Shown here one piece after another: positions 60,560 to 64,000 of a DNA stretch of 64,000 nucleotides (positions within the stretch are counted from its first letter, which is position 1; the number at the start of each line of letters is the position of its first letter). Both the position numbers and the translations under genes were made by a program. Source of the DNA: JBBKWU01 sp037969035 (GTDB taxonomy: Bacteria; Pseudomonadota; Alphaproteobacteria; Micavibrionales; Micavibrionaceae); contig JBBKWU010000011.1 in the NCBI GenBank assembly GCA_037969035.1, forward strand, positions 1 through 64,000. Direction: 5' to 3'. The notes beneath the pieces are model-generated. The model ran no database searches and was not told the origin of the DNA. It worked only from the letters and a program-made list of their open reading frames with translations.

Positions 60560-61303
60560 TTATTTGAGGCCTAATGTATTTGGCTTTGTGGGTGTTACGT
60601 TTATTGTGCCACGCGCTTTGTCATCTATGGCTTCCTCAAGTTCTTCCATATAATCATCGAAAAACTTATCAAGCGGGACGTCAAGTTCACCGACAATATT
60701 TTTTAAGCTCATTGCGCGTTCATATTGCAGGTTAAGCTTTTCCATGCTTGTGTTGCGCAACGCTGTCGGAAAGTCGGTATGTTCTGCGACATCCATATCA
60801 CCGTATATCGCCATAACGATGCTGATTTTGGCGGCCATACGGAATTCTTCTTCTGTGACATAGTCCTTGCGCGGGTTTCCAAATTGCAGATCAACCAACG
60901 CATCGTAGTATTTTTGCGCGTCTTCGCCGTGTTCGTCTTCGATAAATTCAGGCTCATCGCCAGCGGTGTAGTCATCTTCGGGCGGAAGGAATTCATTATG
61001 AATGTAAAGCGCGGCAACCAAAGCATCTGAAGGAACCTCAGGAACGTACATTGTCATCCAATCGGCGAATTTAGCCAATTCAGGTTCGTTTTTTTCGTGT
61101 GCCAGTCGTTCAATGTCGTTGATCTCACGTTCGCTGATGGGCTCATCATCCATCAAAACACCTTGGGCATTGATGGCGATTTCGGCAAAATGCGCGATGA
61201 TATTATCAAAGGCGCAGGCAATTTGCGCTTTGTCCATATCGGAAAAACGATCGGCGAGGTTGAACGCAGCCCCTAAGTCAGATGGAAATGAATAATTAGT
61301 CAT
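60560..61303 (-). CDS. Hypothetical protein within the trmD-rplS interval, 247 aa
   Basis: Not recognised. The best start is ATG 61303 (MTNYSFPSDLGAAFNLADRFSD...); the longer frame to 61339 adds a hydrophobic leader without RBS. A soluble, acidic helical protein (many Glu/Asp), with no membrane span. It lies between trmD (41 bases) and rplS (190 bases), where most proteobacteria have no gene. Role unknown. Confidence 0.65.
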   Translation of the reverse strand: MTNYSFPSDLGAAFNLADRFSDMDKAQIACAFDNIIAHFAEIAINAQGVLMDDEPISEREINDIERLAHEKNEPELAKFADWMTMYVPEVPSDALVAALYIHNEFLPPEDDYTAGDEPEFIEDEHGEDAQKYYDALVDLQFGNPRKDYVTEEEFRMAAKISIVMAIYGDMDVAEHTDFPTALRNTSMEKLNLQYERAMSLKNIVGELDVPLDKFFDDYMEELEEAIDDKARGTINVTPTKPNTLGLK

Positions 61304-61344
61304 AATTAAAAATATAGCGACGTAACGCTTAAAATGCAAATGAA

Positions 61345-62058
61345 TTATGATGATGTTTTATCTAATAAATCAGGGCGGCGCTCTTGTGTGGTTTTCAAAG
61401 CTTGTTCGCGACGCCATTTTTCGATCTTGGCGTGGTCGCCTGATTTTAAAACATCAGGCACAGAAAGCGTTTGTCCTGTTGTCGTTGTCCATTCGGCTGG
61501 GCGCGTATAATGCGGGTACTCTAGTAAACCACCTGTTTCGGGCGAAAAACTCTCGTCGCTCGCGGTGTTGTCATTGCCCATTACCCCAGGGAGCAAGCGA
61601 ATGCAGGCATCCATCAAGATAATCGCGGCAGGTTCACCGCCCGAGAGAACGTAATCACCGATGCTGATTTCTTCAAACTCATGCGCCTCTAAAAAGCGTT
61701 CATCCACACCCTCGTAACGACCGCAAAGCAGCGTCACAATAGGTTCGGCGGCCAATTCTTGCACTAGCTTTTGCGTTAAAGGTTTGCCGCGCGGGGAAAG
61801 ATAAATTTTACGGCCTGCGTTTGGTGTGGTCTGTAAAGCCTTCTCCAAAACATCAGCGCGCATGACCATGCCCGCACCGCCGCCATAGGGCGTGTCGTCA
61901 ACGGCGTTATGCACGCCATCACCAAAATCACGAATGTTGATGGTCTCAAACGACCAATCCCCACGCTCCAACGCCTTACCAGATAGCGATTGCCCAAGCG
62001 TGCTCGGAAACATATCGGGGAACAGGGTCAGGAGGTTGATGTGGAAAGGGGTGCTCAT
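61345..62058 (-). CDS. trmD: tRNA (guanine-N1-)-methyltransferase
   Basis: A SPOUT methyltransferase that makes m1G37 in tRNAs to prevent frameshifting. 237 aa. LLTLFPDMFPSTLGQSLSGKALE, IRDFGDGVHNAVDDTPYGGGAGMVMR, LLCGRYEGVDERF and EISIGDYVLSGGEPAA carry the trefoil-knot SAM site. It is four bases after rimM, in the conserved order. Confidence 0.97.
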   Translation of the reverse strand: MSTPFHINLLTLFPDMFPSTLGQSLSGKALERGDWSFETINIRDFGDGVHNAVDDTPYGGGAGMVMRADVLEKALQTTPNAGRKIYLSPRGKPLTQKLVQELAAEPIVTLLCGRYEGVDERFLEAHEFEEISIGDYVLSGGEPAAIILMDACIRLLPGVMGNDNTASDESFSPETGGLLEYPHYTRPAEWTTTTGQTLSVPDVLKSGDHAKIEKWRREQALKTTQERRPDLLDKTSS

Positions 62059-62062
62059 AAGC

Positions 62063-62590
62063 TTACAGAGCGTCTTTGGATACGATTACCGCATCATCTG
62101 TGATGTCGGGAACGGCGGCCTTTGTGAACGGGACGTAGAAGCTGTCGCCTGTTTTGGGGCGAATTTCAAGCAAATCACCTGCGCCGAAATTTTTAACGTC
62201 CACCACCGTGCCAAGATCATTGCCGTCTGTGTCTTTGACGGGAAGGCCGACAAGATCGGTGATGTAAAATTCTTCTTCGTCGGCTTCGGGGAGGCGGGCG
62301 CGTTCGACCCATAATTCAGTGTTGCGGAGCTTTTCCGCTTCGGTTCTGTCGGCAATGCCTTCAACCGTGGCAATCCAGAATTTACCGCCAGAGCTTTTCA
62401 TCTCCAGCGAAACAGTTTTCACCCCGTCTTCGGTCGTATAAAGAGGGCTGAATTCTTCGAGTAGGTAAGGATCCTCGCCAAATACTAGAACCTTCACAAG
62501 ACCACGCACGCCGTGCGCCGTTGTAATTTTGCCGAGGCAAATACGCGGGGCAACACGGGATGCGTTATCTTTTTGATCCTGAGATGGCAT
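62063..62590 (-). CDS. rimM: 16S rRNA processing protein RimM
   Basis: An assembly factor for the 30S head that binds S19. 175 aa from ATG 62590 (MPSQDQKDNASRVAPRICLGKI). The N-terminal domain has ITTAHGVRGLVKVLVFGEDP and the C-terminal PRC-barrel has FYITDLVGLPVKDTDGNDLGTV. The upstream in-frame extension is an artefact that lies across the repeat-rich rpsP tail. It begins 19 bases after rpsP. Confidence 0.94.
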   Translation of the reverse strand: MPSQDQKDNASRVAPRICLGKITTAHGVRGLVKVLVFGEDPYLLEEFSPLYTTEDGVKTVSLEMKSSGGKFWIATVEGIADRTEAEKLRNTELWVERARLPEADEEEFYITDLVGLPVKDTDGNDLGTVVDVKNFGAGDLLEIRPKTGDSFYVPFTKAAVPDITDDAVIVSKDAL

Positions 62591-62609
62591 AGAGTTATCC
62601 AAAGGCCAA

Positions 62610-63212
62610 TTAACCTTCTTTTTTCTCTTCGCCTTCAACAGCAGCAGCTTCTTCGGCTGGTGCTTCCGCAACAACTTCAGTAGCAGGTGCTTCTGCAACG
62701 GCTTCCGCAGCAACTTCTTCAGCAGGTGCTTCTGCAACGGCTTCTTCGGCTGGTGCTTCGGCTGGTGCTTCAGCAGCAGCTTCTTCAGCAGGTGCTTCTA
62801 CAACAGCTTCTTCAACGGGTGCAGGGGCTTCAGCAGCGGCAGCAGCTTCTGCTTCTTTTGCGTCTTTCGCTTTTTTCAGTTTTTCAGCTTTATCAGCAAT
62901 TTTCAGCTTTGTTTTTTCGCTTGGTGCTGATTTCAAAGGTGTTTCGCGGATTTCTGGCATTGCTGTCAGGCCGGCTTTACCCAAGAATGTTTGTACGCGT
63001 GTGCTTGGCTGTGCGCCAAGTTCAAGCCAATGCTTGATGCGTTCTTCGTTCAATACAACGCGTTGTTCGTCGTCATTGGCAAGCATTGGGTTGTATGTGC
63101 CCAATCTTTCAATGTAACGGCCATCACGCGGCATGCGCTTGTCTGCAACCACGATACGGTAGAATGGGCGAGCTTTACGTCCGCCTCTTGATAGTCTCAT
63201 TGCTAGTGCCAT
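62610..63212 (-). CDS. rpsP: 30S ribosomal protein S16 with long Ala/Glu/Pro repeat tail
   Basis: The S16 core is residues ~1-90 (MRLSRGGRKARPFYRIVVADKRMPRDGRYIERLGTYNPM in part, then LNEERIKHWLELGAQPS). The total of 200 aa far exceeds the usual 80-110. After a Lys-rich segment, residues ~115-195 are tandem EAPAEEA-type repeats (EAPVEE, EAPAEEVAA). An expandable acidic tail on S16 is known in some alphaproteobacteria, though this one is long. It is the second ribosomal gene in the ffh operon. Confidence 0.93.
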   Translation of the reverse strand: MALAMRLSRGGRKARPFYRIVVADKRMPRDGRYIERLGTYNPMLANDDEQRVVLNEERIKHWLELGAQPSTRVQTFLGKAGLTAMPEIRETPLKSAPSEKTKLKIADKAEKLKKAKDAKEAEAAAAAEAPAPVEEAVVEAPAEEAAAEAPAEAPAEEAVAEAPAEEVAAEAVAEAPATEVVAEAPAEEAAAVEGEEKKEG

Positions 63213-63243
63213 TTCAGTCTCTCCTTTGTGTTTACTTTAAGTT

Positions 63244-63513
63244 CTATGGTTGGAATTTTTTTGAAAACGTCGTTTCAAAACTTGTTGTACAGATGTCTTT
63301 GATTTGTAATGTTTCAATGGCACCTGTGTCGTCTTGTGTCCACCAGCAACCATCTTGATCGCCGAGTGCTAATCCAAATTCGCGAATAAAGTCAAGAACT
63401 TCATCGTTGGGGATCTGTGTGTTTTTGTCAGCGTGAATTGTAAAGACATGGCGTAAATTGCCAGATAAGTCCTCATAATCTTTTTCGCTGTCTTTAATTA
63501 ATGTCAGGCTCAT
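63244..63513 (-). CDS. Hypothetical protein between ffh and rpsP, 89 aa
   Basis: MSLTLIKDSEKDYEDLSG... with QDGCWWTQDDTG in the middle and a C-terminal KDICTTSFETTFSKKF. No membrane span. Not recognised. Its ATG overlaps the ffh stop by four bases (ATGA), so translation is coupled to Ffh, and rpsP follows 31 bases later. Such a gene between ffh and rpsP is unusual. Confidence 0.7.
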   Translation of the reverse strand: MSLTLIKDSEKDYEDLSGNLRHVFTIHADKNTQIPNDEVLDFIREFGLALGDQDGCWWTQDDTGAIETLQIKDICTTSFETTFSKKFQP

Positions 63514-64000
63514 CTCTTTTTTCCTTTCTTACGGTTTTTCTTTGTGCCGCCGCGTGCGGGAAGGCCAGGCATTCCGCCCATACCACCCATGCCGCCCATA
63601 CCAGAACCACCGAGCATTTTTTCGAGCTGTGCCATGTCCGCACCGCCGCTCGCACCGCCTTGCGTGAATGGGTTTGCCCCAAGCGGATCAGCGCCCTGAA
63701 CAGAGGCCATATCCGCGCCAAGGGCGTCAGCATCCATGCTTTGTGCCAGCATTTCAGCGTCTTTGCCGCCGAGCATGCCTTTCATCATTCCCATCATTTT
63801 GCCCATGCCCATTTTTTTCATGCGCTTCATGACGGTTTGCATTTGTTCTTGTTGTTTCACGAGCTTGTTTAAGTCTTGCACGCTCATGCCTGCGCCTGCG
63901 GCAATCCGTTTTTTGCGCGAGGCGTTGAGTAGTTTTGGTTTTGCCCGTTCTTTCGGAGTCATGGAATAAATCAGCGCTTCTTGGCGTTTTAGGATGCTGT
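63510..64000 (-). CDS. ffh: Signal recognition particle protein Ffh (N-terminal part outside window)
   Basis: The SRP54 GTPase that binds signal peptides with 4.5S RNA. Only the C-terminal M domain is visible: ILKRQEALIYSMTPKERAKP, SRKKRIAAGAGMSVQDLNKLVK, then a Met-rich KRMKKMGMGKMMGMMKGML and a long flexible Gly/Met-rich tail (GGMGGMGGMPGLPARGG). The frame runs off the right edge with no start inside the window. It is the first gene of the minus-strand ribosome/RNA operon. Confidence 0.96.
   Translation of the reverse strand, partial: SILKRQEALIYSMTPKERAKPKLLNASRKKRIAAGAGMSVQDLNKLVKQQEQMQTVMKRMKKMGMGKMMGMMKGMLGGKDAEMLAQSMDADALGADMASVQGADPLGANPFTQGGASGGADMAQLEKMLGGSGMGGMGGMGGMPGLPARGGTKKNRKKGKKR

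Noticed and set aside
62591..62737. N-terminal extension of RimM (LLRKPLQKHLL-type sequence)
   Set aside because: It overlaps the end of rpsP out of frame and does not match RimM, whose family start is at 62590.
62687..63037. 116-residue Leu/Gln-rich plus-strand frame
   Set aside because: Antisense to the EAPAEEA repeat tail of rpsP; the low-complexity translation follows from the repeat.
1..64000. CRISPR array, insertion sequence or rRNA operon
   Set aside because: No regularly spaced direct repeats, transposase frame or rRNA segment was found on reading the window.

Overview
The window looks like a chromosomal segment of a Gram-negative alphaproteobacterium with roughly 45% G+C. The supporting signs are the alphaproteobacterial types of S4, GluRS and class II DAHP synthase, the small families DUF3126 and DUF6356, an olsB-olsA pair, and the order ffh/rpsP/rimM/trmD/rplS. 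Lipid A genes and outer-membrane-type proteins agree with a diderm envelope. A Micavibrio-like or Rhodospirillales-like relative is my guess and cannot be settled from the sequence alone. The first ~800 bases differ: they carry a truncated dapF in DNA counted by eye at about 58-73% G+C, and they join the rest inside a tRNA-Lys whose acceptor stem does not pair. This looks like a contig chimera or a foreign junction.

Layout. 1-0.9 kb: dapF fragment and the mismatched tRNA-Lys. 1-25.8 kb: mostly housekeeping genes. These are an HtrA protease, rpsD, trmJ, gltX, nadE-aroG(II), an HD phosphodiesterase, gor, a waaA-lpxK-lpxL lipid A operon, olsB-olsA, a PEBP protein, etfBA, two tandem paralogous helical proteins of unknown role, tRNA-Arg(CCT), and several small unknown genes. 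25.9-28.6 kb: two exported small proteins, an OmpA-C-like envelope protein and tRNA-Arg(ACG).

28.8-51.5 kb is the most interesting part: about 23 kb of same-strand genes for a type IV pilus related to MSHA pili. In order it encodes three large paralogous prepilins, an MshE/PilB ATPase, a PilC platform protein, MshI (PilM+PilN fused), MshJ/PilO, MshK/PilP, an ABC ATPase, an MshN-like TPR protein, prepilin peptidase, two PilT/PilU-like retraction ATPases, a lipoprotein secretin, an ABC permease, a membrane-anchored protein, a membrane-embedded AraC regulator, and a small abundant-type pilin with its own promoter and terminator. The three large prepilins share an N-terminal pilin helix, a GRYPxPA motif, an SHGxxGxGA motif, a GIGTxxP-like tail-fibre motif and a Cys-containing C-terminal module. 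The second one also carries tandem CxC modules. I infer they form a pilus-tip adhesin in place of PilY1, which I do not see here.

51.5-64 kb: a long palindromic dispersed repeat, leuB, an MFS transporter, leuD, an HD-GYP-like protein, a PlsC acyltransferase, leuC, two small unknown genes, and the translation/secretion operon ffh-(unknown)-rpsP-rimM-trmD-(unknown)-rplS read on the minus strand. No CRISPR array, insertion sequence or rRNA gene was seen.
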